A DNA stretch of 56,979 bases from an uncultured Clostridia bacterium (GCA_944391625.1 CALXUG010000013.1:1-56979), one strand, 5' to 3'; shown: positions 8,083 to 16,940, numbered from the stretch's first letter. The notes: generated by a model not told the origin, from the sequence alone. Program-made: numbers and translations.

Positions 8083-8130
8083 GAAAAAAGGACTTCTCTC
8101 TCATTCATTTGAGGGAAAAGTCCTTTTTCT
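8083..8130. terminator. Terminator after the RsiV-like gene
   Basis: GAAAAAAGGACTT pairs with AAGTCCTTTTTC across a loop of about 20 bases. Both strands end in T-runs; in minus direction it ends the sigma/anti-sigma operon. Confidence 0.8.
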
Positions 8131-8164
8131 TTGTTGGGGCTTGTTTTACAGTCCCTTTTTGGTT

Positions 8165-9037
8165 CTATTTGGAGATAATTTCAAATTCCTGCTGTCCCAT
8201 AAAGCCCGGTGCAACTGTATATGGCTCAAAGACAATGACGGGATTGCCTGCCTGATTGATATAAAATGCGGTTGCGGCATCGATGGTGGAAAATCCGCCC
8301 TGGTCAGCAGTAAAATAGGAAAGGGTGTCATCTGCTGCTGTCCGTTCCTGCATTTGTTGTTGGATGCTGGCGTTGGCAATGGCAATGTAGTCGTCGCCCA
8401 GGATATCCTGCAAGGTAATCTGGTGATTGGTCTGTAAATCAATATTGTAATAATAATGGTCGGTGTAAGCGTTGCTCCAGTTATCAATGGAGGTAATGAC
8501 AAAGGACAGATACCGGTCGTTCTGGCAGGTGATGTTGTAATCAATGTTGACCTGCAGATTGCGCTGCTGCCATTCTTCCATGGTGCCGCCGGTGGCCAGA
8601 AAGGCTTCTTTGTAGTCATCCAGCCGCTGCTGCGCTTCTGCTGTATGCTGGGCTACAAATTGTTCAATCTGGGCGTTGATGGATTGGGACAGCGCGCTGC
8701 TGCCGTCCACCGCTGGTTGATTGACAGAGATGGTGTTGTTGTCTGTTTGGCTGAACCAGGTTTGTACGGTACAAACGCGGGTGATGGTGCCCAGCAGTGG
8801 AATATGCTCTACTGCCTGCGCAATGGAAGGATTCACATTCAGGATTGTCAAACAGGCAACCAGACAGGTTGCGGCAATGGCGGAAAGGGAACGATAGAAT
8901 GTTTTTTTGGGCGCAGCCGGTTTCTGATAAGGATGTTGTGCAATGACCTGCTCCAGTTTTGCATTTAATTGGGGCGGCACAGGGATTTGTTCATATTGCT
9001 GACGAGCCTGCTGTAAACGAGTTTGGTCGATTTTCAT
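8165..9037 (-). CDS. rsiV: RsiV-type anti-sigma factor (DUF3298)
   Basis: A 290-residue membrane-anchored protein: cytoplasmic N-terminus of about 48 residues, one transmembrane helix (about 50-68, LSAIAATCLVACLTILNV), and a large outer domain with the DUF3298 pattern at the end (ITLQDILGDDY, AFYINQAGNPVIVF). In Bacillus subtilis RsiV holds the ECF factor SigV until lysozyme binds its outer domain and proteolysis frees it. Its start overlaps the stop of the sigma gene by 4 bases, the usual coupled arrangement. Whether lysozyme is the signal here is inference. Confidence 0.85.
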   Translation of the reverse strand: MKIDQTRLQQARQQYEQIPVPPQLNAKLEQVIAQHPYQKPAAPKKTFYRSLSAIAATCLVACLTILNVNPSIAQAVEHIPLLGTITRVCTVQTWFSQTDNNTISVNQPAVDGSSALSQSINAQIEQFVAQHTAEAQQRLDDYKEAFLATGGTMEEWQQRNLQVNIDYNITCQNDRYLSFVITSIDNWSNAYTDHYYYNIDLQTNHQITLQDILGDDYIAIANASIQQQMQERTAADDTLSYFTADQGGFSTIDAATAFYINQAGNPVIVFEPYTVAPGFMGQQEFEIISK

Positions 9038-9522
9038 GGCGTGTCCTCCTTTAAGATAAGAGATAATTTTTTTAATCCGCTGTAAAGGCGGGATTTTACT
9101 GTGTTTTCGTTAATCTGTGTTACTTCTGCGATTTGGCGAAGGGTCATGTCCTCAAAGTAATGTAGCAGGATGATGGTTTTGATATTGGGCGGCAACTGCA
9201 GGATTGCCTGATATAAATCGAGATAATCGGCCTGGCTGGATAATGGGTCATGGTGGTCTTCTTCCAAAAAGTCTTCTGCAATGATTTCTTTTTTGTTGCG
9301 GCGCAGAAAATCAAGGCTTTCATTGATTAAAATTCGATAGAACCATGTTTTTAAGTATTGGGGTTCTCTGATTGTATGATATTTTTCCAACGCTTTGCAG
9401 GCGGCGCTCTGCACGATGTCCATGGCGTTTTCCGGATTGTGGCAATAGCTGTAGGCTACGCGGTAGAAATGTTGTTGATCCGCTAAAAGAAAGGCGGTCA
9501 GTTGTTGATAAAGTTGCTGCAC
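9034..9522 (-). CDS. sigV: ECF-type RNA polymerase sigma factor
   Basis: About 162 residues. Region 2 is seen as DIVQSAACKALEKYHTI and TWFYRILINESLDFLRR; region 4 as LPPNIKTIILLHYFEDMTLRQIA and NENTVKSRLYSGLKKL. I start at the GTG at 9522 because GAGGTGA lies 6 bases upstream. The ATG at 9552 has no ribosome site and overlaps a TATAAT (9559-9554 on the minus strand) that would place transcription start after it. A possible ECF self-promoter (CCAAC, 17 bp, CATCTA) lies between about 9594 and 9565. The partner anti-sigma gene overlaps it. Confidence 0.9.
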   Translation of the reverse strand: MQQLYQQLTAFLLADQQHFYRVAYSYCHNPENAMDIVQSAACKALEKYHTIREPQYLKTWFYRILINESLDFLRRNKKEIIAEDFLEEDHHDPLSSQADYLDLYQAILQLPPNIKTIILLHYFEDMTLRQIAEVTQINENTVKSRLYSGLKKLSLILKEDTP

Positions 9523-9628
9523 GAAATTCACCTCAGTTGGTAGTTTGTTCATTATTATAATATATTAGATGGGCAGCAACAGAGAAAAGTTGGAAATAAA
9601 TTTTTTTTGAAAAGATTTTTTGAGAAAA

Positions 9629-9657
9629 CTGACATCTGTAAGTTCATATGCTATAAT
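9629..9657 (+). promoter_or_regulatory. Promoter of the yhbY-proBA-nadD cluster
   Basis: CTGACA (9629-9634), a 17-bp spacer and a perfect TATAAT (9652-9657), with A/T tracts upstream. It is 38 bases before the first start codon of a long run of plus-strand genes. Confidence 0.8.
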
Positions 9658-9695
9658 AAAATATTAGAAATTTTAGCGGGAGGATGAAGTCACAT

Positions 9696-9866
9696 ATGGG
9701 TAAAAATGTTTATGCAGCGCCTCGTAAGGGCCCTGCCGGAAAATGGGTAGAGTCTGCGGGGGAAAAAACGTTTGTGAAGGATCAGCAGCAATCCAGACAG
9801 GCTCGTTTGCAGAGCCTGGCCGCGCAATATAAAAAGAATGTGAATAAAAATAAGGGGAATTCATAA
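9696..9866 (+). CDS. Small basic hypothetical protein
   Basis: A 56-residue lysine- and arginine-rich protein (start MGKNVYAAPRKGPAGKW, end NVNKNKGNS), with no hydrophobic segment. I do not recognise it. It is the first gene behind a strong promoter and stops one base before the yhbY start, so it is very likely real and co-expressed with an RNA-binding protein. GGGAGG at 9678-9683 is 12 bases before this ATG; the in-frame ATG at 9684 touches the ribosome site and is unlikely. The basic composition would fit binding to RNA or ribosomes, which is only a guess. Confidence 0.65.
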   Translation: MGKNVYAAPRKGPAGKWVESAGEKTFVKDQQQSRQARLQSLAAQYKKNVNKNKGNS

Positions 9867-9867
9867 G

Positions 9868-10164
9868 ATGTTAAATGGAAAAGAAAAACGGTTTTTAAGA
9901 AGTTTGGCCAATACCATGGAGCCTATTGTGCAGGTTGGTAAGGGCAGTGTAACAGAAAGTGTTCTGCACAGCTTGAATGAGGCGCTGGACGCCAGAGAGC
10001 TGGTAAAAATTAAAGTATTGAAAAATTGTCTGGATGAAGTGGACGAGGTGGCGCAGGCATTGGCAGAGCAAAGCGGCGCTGAGCTGGTGCAGGTGATTGG
10101 CCGCAATGTGGTGCTGTATCGCCGTCATCCCAAAAAGCCGGTTATTGAATTACCAAAAAAATAG
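9868..10164 (+). CDS. yhbY: YhbY family RNA-binding protein
   Basis: A 98-residue single CRM (CRS1-YhbY) domain. Typical segments are LRSLANTMEPIVQVGKGSVTES, here with the conserved GKG loop, and ALDARELVKIKVLKN. The family binds ribosome precursors and takes part in assembly of the large subunit. In Bacillus subtilis its homologue (yqeI) sits immediately before nadD and yqeK; here proB and proA lie between them. The start is one base after the upstream small gene. Confidence 0.95.
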   Translation: MLNGKEKRFLRSLANTMEPIVQVGKGSVTESVLHSLNEALDARELVKIKVLKNCLDEVDEVAQALAEQSGAELVQVIGRNVVLYRRHPKKPVIELPKK

Positions 10165-10178
10165 GATGTGTGACAGTG

Positions 10179-11315
10179 ATGGGGCGTGAAGCATATAAGG
10201 CGTTGGTAGAACATGCGCAAAAAATTGTGGTAAAAGTAGGCACCAGTACGCTGACTCATAAAAACGGAAAATTGAATCTGGAGCAAATTGAACGGTTGGT
10301 GCGGCAGTTATCTGATTTGCGCAATCAGGGAAAAGATGTGGTGCTTGTCAGCTCCGGCGCTATTGGTGCCGGTATGGGCAAACTTAATCTGGAGCAGCGG
10401 CCCAAAACAATTCCGGAAAAGCAGGCTGTGGCAGCGGTAGGACAGGGTATTTTGCTGCACATCTATGAAAAAATGTTTTCCGAATATGGGCAGGCAACGG
10501 CGCAGCTGCTTTTGACCAAGGCAGATCTGGAACATCGGCAGCGTTTTTTAAATGGCAGAAATACGCTGCTGACGTTATTGAAATTCGGCGTGATTCCCAT
10601 TGTCAATGAAAATGATACAGTGGCGTTTGAAGAAATCAAATTTGGCGATAACGACACCCTGGCAGCATTGGTAGGCACTTTGATTGATGCCGACCTGATT
10701 TTGCTGTTAACGGATATTGATGGTTTTTATGATGGAGATCCGCGCAAAAATAAAAATGCCAAACGGATTTCTGTTGTGGAAACCATTAATGAAGAAATTG
10801 AAGGACTGGCGGGCAATGTAGGCAGTAAGTTCGGCTCCGGCGGTATGATTACAAAAATCACAGCCGCCCGCATTGCGGTAAATGCCGGCATTCCGCTGAT
10901 GATCGGCCACGGCGCAGAGGATAACATCATCCGCAGATTGACCAGCGGAGAAGATGTGGGCACGTTGTTTTTGCCGGTGGATATGAAGCCTCATTTGCGG
11001 AAGAGCTGGATTGCCTTTGGTTCTCATGTGGGTGGAAGGATCATCATTGACGACGGAGCCAAAGAGGCGCTGCTTCATAAAGGAAAAAGCCTGCTGCCCA
11101 GCGGGGTTACTGCTGTGGAAGGTGATTTTTCGGCGGGCGCTGTGGTGCAGATTGTAGATTTGCAGGGCAGGGAATTTGCCAGAGGTATTACCAATTACAG
11201 CTGGATAGAGTTAAATCGAATCAAAGGACAAAAGTGTAAGGATATCTGTTCTATTTTGGGTTATAAAGATTATGATGAAGTCATACACAGGGATAATTTG
11301 TCTCTTGTGTTATAG
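10179..11315 (+). CDS. proB: Glutamate 5-kinase
   Basis: About 378 residues. It makes gamma-glutamyl phosphate in the first step of proline synthesis. The amino-acid kinase domain (about 1-260) shows VVKVGTSTLTH, LVSSGAIGAGMGKL, NENDTVAFEEIKFGDNDTL and the LLTDIDGFY turn; the last 110 residues are the PUA domain typical of the long form. The start is uncertain: GTG 10170, GTG 10176 and ATG 10179 are all in frame near a weak AGGA; I list the ATG. proA follows 12 bases later, so the two are co-expressed. Confidence 0.95.
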   Translation: MGREAYKALVEHAQKIVVKVGTSTLTHKNGKLNLEQIERLVRQLSDLRNQGKDVVLVSSGAIGAGMGKLNLEQRPKTIPEKQAVAAVGQGILLHIYEKMFSEYGQATAQLLLTKADLEHRQRFLNGRNTLLTLLKFGVIPIVNENDTVAFEEIKFGDNDTLAALVGTLIDADLILLLTDIDGFYDGDPRKNKNAKRISVVETINEEIEGLAGNVGSKFGSGGMITKITAARIAVNAGIPLMIGHGAEDNIIRRLTSGEDVGTLFLPVDMKPHLRKSWIAFGSHVGGRIIIDDGAKEALLHKGKSLLPSGVTAVEGDFSAGAVVQIVDLQGREFARGITNYSWIELNRIKGQKCKDICSILGYKDYDEVIHRDNLSLVL

Positions 11316-11327
11316 GAGGCGACATGC

Positions 11328-12575
11328 ATGAATGAACTGCAGGAAAAAGGATATCTGGCCAAGGAAGCCAGTTATCAGTTGGCAATTATGACAACCGAAC
11401 AGAAGAACAAGGGCTTGTTGGCTATGGCAGACGGGCTGGAGCAAGCTATGCAGGAGATTTTGGCTGCCAATGAAGAGGATATGCAGCGCGCCAGAGAAAA
11501 AGGTCAGCCGCAGGCATTTTTGGACAGACTTTTGCTGACAGAAAGCCGCGTAAAGGATATGGCTGACGGATTGCGGGCTGTGGCAGATCTGCCTGATCCG
11601 GTAGGTCATGTAGAAGAAATGTGGCTGAATAAAGATGATTTGCAGATTGGCAAGATTGCTGTGCCATTGGGTGTTATTGGTATGATTTATGAAGCCCGTC
11701 CCAATGTGACAGCTGATGCGGCGGCGTTGTGTCTGAAATCGGGCAATGCGGTTTTATTGCGCGGCAGCGGGGATGCCATCTGTTCCAATTTGAAAATTGC
11801 AGCGGTGCTGAGCCAGGCGGCAGAAGCAGCAGGTATTCCCAAAGGTGCCATTCAGTTGGTTGCGGATACCAGTCGGGAAACGGTCAATGAAATGATGCGC
11901 CTGAATCAATATTTGGATGTGTTGATTCCCCGCGGCGGTGCAGGGCTGATTCAAAATGTGGTAAAAAATGCGACTGTACCGGTGATTGAAACCGGTGTAG
12001 GCAATTGTCATATTTATGTGGATGAAACTGCCGATTTGGATATGGCGGTAGAGATTATTTTAAATGGGAAGGTGCAGCGCCCCGGTGTGTGCAATGCTAC
12101 CGAATCGTTGCTGGTGCATCGGTCGGTTGCTGCTCAGCTGCTGCCTGCGGCGGCGGAAAAATTGCTGCAGGCCGGTGTGGAACTGCGCGGCTGTCCGGAA
12201 ACCATGCAGTATGTTTCTCAAAGTAAGGCTGCTACCGAAGAAGATTATGCCACAGAGTTCCATGGCTTGGTTCTTTCTGTAAAGGTAGTGGACAGCATTG
12301 AGGAAGCCATTCTGCACATTCGCCGTTACGGCACCCGACATTCGGAAGTGATTGTGACCAATCGTTATGACCATGCCCGTCAGTTCCAGCAGATGGTGGA
12401 TGCTGCTGTTGTGTATGTCAATGCGTCCAGCCGATTCAGCGATGGGTTCCAGTTTGGCTTTGGCGCCGAAATCGGCATCAGCACGCAAAAGCTGCATGCT
12501 CGCGGCCCTATGGGGCTAAAAGAGCTGACCAGCTATAAATATATTGTCAATGGAAACGGACAGATTCGCAAATGA
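11328..12575 (+). CDS. proA: Glutamate-5-semialdehyde dehydrogenase
   Basis: A 415-residue NADPH-dependent gamma-glutamyl phosphate reductase, second step of proline synthesis. The catalytic cysteine is Cys255 in RPGVCNATESLLVH; other family marks are GVIGMIYEARPNVT, the GNAVLLRGSGDAI loop and the end segment ARGPMGLKELTSYKY. An AGGAGG ribosome site lies 8 bases before the ATG. It overlaps the next gene by 4 bases, so expression of proline and NAD genes is translationally linked. Confidence 0.96.
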   Translation: MNELQEKGYLAKEASYQLAIMTTEQKNKGLLAMADGLEQAMQEILAANEEDMQRAREKGQPQAFLDRLLLTESRVKDMADGLRAVADLPDPVGHVEEMWLNKDDLQIGKIAVPLGVIGMIYEARPNVTADAAALCLKSGNAVLLRGSGDAICSNLKIAAVLSQAAEAAGIPKGAIQLVADTSRETVNEMMRLNQYLDVLIPRGGAGLIQNVVKNATVPVIETGVGNCHIYVDETADLDMAVEIILNGKVQRPGVCNATESLLVHRSVAAQLLPAAAEKLLQAGVELRGCPETMQYVSQSKAATEEDYATEFHGLVLSVKVVDSIEEAILHIRRYGTRHSEVIVTNRYDHARQFQQMVDAAVVYVNASSRFSDGFQFGFGAEIGISTQKLHARGPMGLKELTSYKYIVNGNGQIRK

Positions 12576-13744
12576 GAAAAATAGGGTTATTGGGCGGTAC
12601 GTTTGATCCGGTGCATTTTGGTCATCTGCGTTTGGCTGAACAGTGCCAGCAGAAGTTAGATCTGGAGGAGATCTGGTTTATTCCCGCTGCCCATCCGCCT
12701 CATAAGGACTGGAAGATCAGTCCTTATGAAAAACGGAGAAAGTGGCTTGCGCAGGCATTGGAAGGAAACAACACCTATCGCATTTTGGACATAGAGCAAG
12801 AGCGGGAAGGAAAGTCGTATACGGTGCACACGTTAAAGGCGCTGCATAAGGCAGAGCCTGACTGTGAGTTTTATTTTCTGACCGGTGCAGATTCGCTGAC
12901 TTATTTGGATCACTGGCACCATTGGGAAGAAATTTTGGATTTGTGCCATTTTGTGGCTACCACCCGTCCGGGGTATGGCAGCAGTATACCGGAACGATTG
13001 CAGAAAGAGGCAAAGCAGCACAAGGACGGTATACTTTGCCTGGAAATTGATGCCTTAAATATTTCATCTACAGAGGTGCGGAAGCAGATTGCGCTGCAGC
13101 ATGATATCAGCCAATTGGTGCCGGAAAAAATTATCGATGAGGTGAAACATAGTATGGAAATAAAGGTGGAAGGCTATAAAGAGCTGCTGAAAACACGGCT
13201 GTCGGTAAAACGGTATACCCATTCGGTAGGGGTAGCCAATACGGCGGCCAAGTTGGCCGGTATGTTTAACGGCAACATTGCGCAGGCCTATCTGGCCGGA
13301 TTATTGCATGATTATGCCAGAGAAGTGCCCAACAGCGAACTGCTGGAGCTGGCGGTGGAGCATAATCTGGTGCAGGATTCGGTGGAATTATTGCAGCCCA
13401 ATTTGCTGCACGGCGCGGTAGGCGCCTGGATGCTGCAGGAGCAGGGCATTGTAGAGGATGAAGCCGTTTTAAACGCCATACGCTGGCATACAACGGGGCA
13501 TCCCGATATGGATCAGCTGGCCCGCATTATTTATATTGCCGATTATATTGAACCGGAGCGGAAGTTTCCCGGTGTGGAAGCGTTGCGCACCATTGCCCAT
13601 CGTGATTTAGATTTGGGGGTTCTGGCCGGTTTGGATCATACCATCAGCTTTTTGATTCAAAAAAATGGGTTTCTGCATCCATTGTCGGTGGCTGCCAGAA
13701 ATCGTTTGCTGGAAGAAAAAATAGAAGACCGGCATGGGAATTAA
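12572..13744 (+). CDS. nadD: Fused nicotinate-mononucleotide adenylyltransferase and YqeK HD hydrolase
   Basis: A 390-residue fusion. Residues 1 to about 195 are NadD, which joins NaMN and ATP in NAD synthesis: GGTFDPVHFGHL at the start and ISSTEVRKQI near the end. From about residue 198 a YqeK-type HD domain follows: HSVGVANTAAKLA, His246-Asp247 in LLHDYAREVP, LLHGAVGAWM, IRWHTTGH and YIADYIEPER. YqeK-type enzymes split diadenosine tetraphosphate symmetrically. In Bacillus subtilis these are two adjacent genes; here one unbroken frame spans both. Confidence 0.93.
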   Translation: MRKIGLLGGTFDPVHFGHLRLAEQCQQKLDLEEIWFIPAAHPPHKDWKISPYEKRRKWLAQALEGNNTYRILDIEQEREGKSYTVHTLKALHKAEPDCEFYFLTGADSLTYLDHWHHWEEILDLCHFVATTRPGYGSSIPERLQKEAKQHKDGILCLEIDALNISSTEVRKQIALQHDISQLVPEKIIDEVKHSMEIKVEGYKELLKTRLSVKRYTHSVGVANTAAKLAGMFNGNIAQAYLAGLLHDYAREVPNSELLELAVEHNLVQDSVELLQPNLLHGAVGAWMLQEQGIVEDEAVLNAIRWHTTGHPDMDQLARIIYIADYIEPERKFPGVEALRTIAHRDLDLGVLAGLDHTISFLIQKNGFLHPLSVAARNRLLEEKIEDRHGN

Positions 13745-13822
13745 ATAGTAGTATATTGGTAAAAACAGTTTTTTACAGCAATTGCATGTATAAATTAATA
13801 ACAGAAAAAACGGAGGATTTTC

Positions 13823-14182
13823 ATGGAAGGATTACAGTTCGTAACAGAGATTGTTAAAGCATTAGACGAAAAAAAAGCAATGGATATCAAAGTATTGGAT
13901 ATTCACGGACAAACGGGCATTGCCGATTATTTTGTCATTTGCAACGGAACCAGCACACCGCACACCAAAGCGCTGTCCGATTTTGTAGAGGAAAAAATTG
14001 AAAAAACACTGGATGAACGGATTCTGCGTCGGGAAGGCTATCAGGGCGGCGGTTGGATTCTGCTGGACTATGGAATGGTTATTGTACAGATTTTTAAACC
14101 GGAAGAACGGGCCTATTACAATCTGGAAAAATTGTGGGGCGACAGTCCGGAAGTGGACATCACGCCCATGATTGGAGAATAG
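13823..14182 (+). CDS. rsfS: Ribosome silencing factor
   Basis: A 119-residue RsfS/DUF143 protein that binds the large ribosomal subunit and blocks subunit joining when nutrients are short. Typical segments are DIKVLDIHGQTGIADYFVICNGTS and the end GWILLDYGMVIVQIF. GGAGG precedes the ATG. It follows nadD-yqeK and overlaps the next gene's ribosome site, the same order as yqeL in Bacillus subtilis. Confidence 0.95.
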   Translation: MEGLQFVTEIVKALDEKKAMDIKVLDIHGQTGIADYFVICNGTSTPHTKALSDFVEEKIEKTLDERILRREGYQGGGWILLDYGMVIVQIFKPEERAYYNLEKLWGDSPEVDITPMIGE

Positions 14183-14183
14183 T

Positions 14184-15011
14184 ATGTCCTACCAAGCATT
14201 GGCGGCTGTATATGACTTGCTGATGGAAGATATTGATTATCAGCAGTGGGCCGATTATATACACAGCCTATTGGAAGAACAGCATTGTCCCGGTAAACGC
14301 TTGTTAGATTTGGGCTGTGGGACAGGCAGCATCACCATGCTGCTAGCGCAGAAGGGATACCGCATAACCGCTGTTGATTTATCGGCAGATATGCTGGCGC
14401 AGGCGCAGCGTAAAAATCAGGTGCTCAACTTGCCCATTCGGTGGGAGCAGCAGGATATGACAGAACTGCTGCTGGAAGATGATGAAGGAGAACCGCTGGT
14501 GTTCGATGGCGTTATTGCTACATTTGATGCGGTGAATTATATTACCGATGCGGAACAGCTGCAGCATTTGCTGCAAAGCCTGGAGTTTATGATGGCTGAT
14601 GACGGGATACTGATCTTTGATATACAGACGCCCTATAAGCTGCGGGAGTATCTGGGCGACAATATTTTTACACTGCATCATCCACAGGTCGAATATATGT
14701 GGGAAAATCATTTTGATCAAGAAGAACAGATTTGCCAGATGGATATCACCTTCTTTTTAAAGCAGGATAATGGCCTATATCAGCGGGTTACCGAGTTCCA
14801 CAGGGAGAAAGTTTATGAACCGGATTTGCTGCGGATGTGGCTGGATTTATACGGTTTTGAAGTGATTGCTGTGTATGGGGAATTGTCCCGCCAGCCGGTG
14901 GGGGAACAAGACCATCGGGCTGTATTTGTGGCGCGGCATCGCTCCTGGGAGGAACAGATTGGCCAGGCAGATGCCCTTGAAGATGATGATATGTCATTTT
15001 GTGAAGTATAA
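14184..15011 (+). CDS. YqeM-type SAM-dependent methyltransferase
   Basis: A 275-residue class I methyltransferase. Motif I is LLDLGCGTGSITMLLAQKG (about residues 42-60), followed by the acidic loop TAVDLSADML and the FDGVIATFDAVNYI segment. The substrate is not known. The position right after rsfS matches yqeM in Bacillus subtilis. I start at 14184 because TTGGAGAA is 6 bases upstream; the start lies past the stop of rsfS by one base. Confidence 0.88.
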   Translation: MSYQALAAVYDLLMEDIDYQQWADYIHSLLEEQHCPGKRLLDLGCGTGSITMLLAQKGYRITAVDLSADMLAQAQRKNQVLNLPIRWEQQDMTELLLEDDEGEPLVFDGVIATFDAVNYITDAEQLQHLLQSLEFMMADDGILIFDIQTPYKLREYLGDNIFTLHHPQVEYMWENHFDQEEQICQMDITFFLKQDNGLYQRVTEFHREKVYEPDLLRMWLDLYGFEVIAVYGELSRQPVGEQDHRAVFVARHRSWEEQIGQADALEDDDMSFCEV

Positions 15012-15067
15012 TTTTTGAACACGATCAATAAAGAAACAGATGGATCGTTTGAGGAGAGGAAGCAACG

Positions 15068-15844
15068 GTGCAGATTGCGTTTTTTGATTCCGGCATTGGA
15101 GGTCTGACGGTGCTGCATCAAGCCAGACGGAAAATGCCGCAGGAAAATTTTCTGTATTATGCAGATACCGATCATGTTCCGTATGGAAGAAAGACAAAGG
15201 ATGAGATCCGGCGTTATGTGCAGGAAGCGGTGGATTTTATTGCGCAGCAGGATGTAAAAGCATTGGTGGTAGCCTGCAACACCGCCACCAGCGTGGCCAT
15301 TCAGGCGCTGCGGGCGCGATACAGCTTTCCCATTTTTGGTATGGAACCGGCGGTAAAGCCGGCGGTCAATGACACCAGCTGTACCAAGCGGATTTTGGTA
15401 ACGGCCACACCGGTGACCATTCGGGAGGAAAAGCTGCAGAATCTGCTGCATCAGGTGGATCAGCATCATCAGGTAGATTTGCTGCCGCTGCCCAAATTGG
15501 TAGAATTTGCAGAATCAGATGTATTTGATGATGGACAGGCCGAAGCCTATCTGCGACAAGTGCTGGCTCCCTTTGATCTGAATCGGTACTGCACTGTGGT
15601 TTTGGGCTGCACCCACTTTAATTATTTTAAAAACAGCTTTCATAAGATTTTGCCGGAAGACATTGCCATGATCGACGGCAGCGCCGGAACCGTCAACAAC
15701 CTGTATCATGTGCTGGAAGAACAGGGGTTATTAGAAGAACAGGACGGAAGGGTGCAGTATTACACATCCGGTCGTTCTGCCGAGCAGTTGCGGCCTAAGT
15801 ATGAACAATTATTGCTGCGCCTGGATGAAATGCTCACATATTAG
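15068..15844 (+). CDS. murI: Glutamate racemase
   Basis: A 258-residue enzyme giving D-glutamate for peptidoglycan. Both catalytic cysteines are in context: Cys70 in VVACNTATSVAI and Cys181 in LGCTHFNYF. The start FFDSGIGGLTVLHQ is standard. The start codon is GTG, behind an AGGAGAGGA ribosome site. It follows yqeM by 56 bases. Confidence 0.95.
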   Translation: MQIAFFDSGIGGLTVLHQARRKMPQENFLYYADTDHVPYGRKTKDEIRRYVQEAVDFIAQQDVKALVVACNTATSVAIQALRARYSFPIFGMEPAVKPAVNDTSCTKRILVTATPVTIREEKLQNLLHQVDQHHQVDLLPLPKLVEFAESDVFDDGQAEAYLRQVLAPFDLNRYCTVVLGCTHFNYFKNSFHKILPEDIAMIDGSAGTVNNLYHVLEEQGLLEEQDGRVQYYTSGRSAEQLRPKYEQLLLRLDEMLTY

Positions 15845-15869
15845 GGCTTTGGGAAAAGGAGTGAGAACG

Positions 15870-16109
15870 ATGTTTCATTTTTGGAAAAGTGCAAAAGTAT
15901 ATGCCCAACGGGCAACGGTGATGGATTTTGGTCTGCTGAAGATCTGCTTGTGCGCACTGGGCATTGTGCTGGGCGTTACCGTACCGCGCAAAAAGAAAGT
16001 GCAGACAGGCATTTTGGCCAGCGGTGTGTTTGTGGCCACCTGCTTGCCGCTGATGAATAAATTTTTAGATATTTCTGATGAATTGGCCGCTGCCGAACAG
16101 GAAAAATAA
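15870..16109 (+). CDS. Small membrane protein
   Basis: A 79-residue protein with two hydrophobic segments (about residues 25-40 and 48-63) separated by a basic loop PRKKKVQ. It resembles the small proteins often annotated in Clostridia as a phosphate-ABC permease-like protein, but no function is established. AAAAGGAGTGAG precedes the ATG at 15870. It directly follows murI and ends at a terminator that is one of a duplicated pair. Confidence 0.7.
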   Translation: MFHFWKSAKVYAQRATVMDFGLLKICLCALGIVLGVTVPRKKKVQTGILASGVFVATCLPLMNKFLDISDELAAAEQEK

Positions 16110-16110
16110 A

Positions 16111-16168
16111 TAGCGATAACAATATATGCAGTATCAATGCTTTTGAGGCATCGGTGCTGCATTTTTTA
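16111..16168 (+). terminator. Terminator, first copy of a duplicated pair
   Basis: ATGCAGTATC and GGTGCTGCAT form the outer stem, with ATGC/GCAT inside, then a T-run. The whole segment recurs with four base changes at 18049-18107, in direct orientation. Confidence 0.85.
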
Positions 16169-16349
16169 TTGAACTTTTTGCGCAGTTTGGTGCAGAATAA
16201 AATCAAATGGAGAGAACCGGGGGTAAGAAAACTTTTATATTGATAAGTCGGCAGTATGATTTTTACACGATAATAAAATGAGCAATTTCAACATTTGATA
16301 ATGCAGCTGCGGGAAATTTTTTGTACAATGTAAACAAGAGGTGATACTG

Positions 16350-16940
16350 ATGATGACCGAAAAACTGACCATGCTGCAGCAGACGCTGGAGCGGTTTGCA
16401 GGCTATGCCATGCCGGCCGAACTAAAGGAACAATTGAAGAACATGGCGCAGGAACGTCACTATGCCAAAGATACCACATTGCTCTCCGTGGAAGAACTGC
16501 CGCAGGAAATCTACTATATTTGCAAAGGGCTGTGCCGCAGCTATTATCTGGATAAAGACGGCAATGATGTAACACGGTTTTTTATTTTAGAAGGGGATTT
16601 TTGTTTTACCGAAGTGCAGATTTTATCACAAAAATCGGATTTGTGCATCGAAACGCTGGAAGATTGCGACGGCTTGGCCTTTCAGATTGGGGATTTGGAG
16701 CTGCTGCAGGATTGGGTTTTTATGAAAGATGCGTATATTGAAGCGTTAAAGAGTAATCTGCGCTATAAGCTGCGCAGGGAAAGCAGTTTTCTGCTGGGTT
16801 CTGCTACAGAACGATATCTGGAATTTCAGCTGCGGTATCCGGGATTGGAGCAGCGTGTCCGGCAAAGCCAGCTGGCTTCTTATCTGGGCATTACGCCCAC
16901 CTCGTTAAGCCGCATTCGCAGAACGCTGCGGAAAAACTAA
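16350..16940 (+). CDS. Crp/Fnr-type regulator
   Basis: A 196-residue regulator with an N-terminal cyclic-nucleotide-binding-like beta barrel (TLLSVEELPQEIYYICKGLCRSYY, ILEGDFCFTE) and a short C-terminal helix-turn-helix (QSQLASYLGITPTSLSRIRRTL). There is no cysteine cluster like that of Fnr, so oxygen sensing is not indicated. AGAGGTGAT precedes the ATG. It is followed after 38 bases by a TauE-like permease gene, its probable target or partner. Confidence 0.88.
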   Translation: MMTEKLTMLQQTLERFAGYAMPAELKEQLKNMAQERHYAKDTTLLSVEELPQEIYYICKGLCRSYYLDKDGNDVTRFFILEGDFCFTEVQILSQKSDLCIETLEDCDGLAFQIGDLELLQDWVFMKDAYIEALKSNLRYKLRRESSFLLGSATERYLEFQLRYPGLEQRVRQSQLASYLGITPTSLSRIRRTLRKN

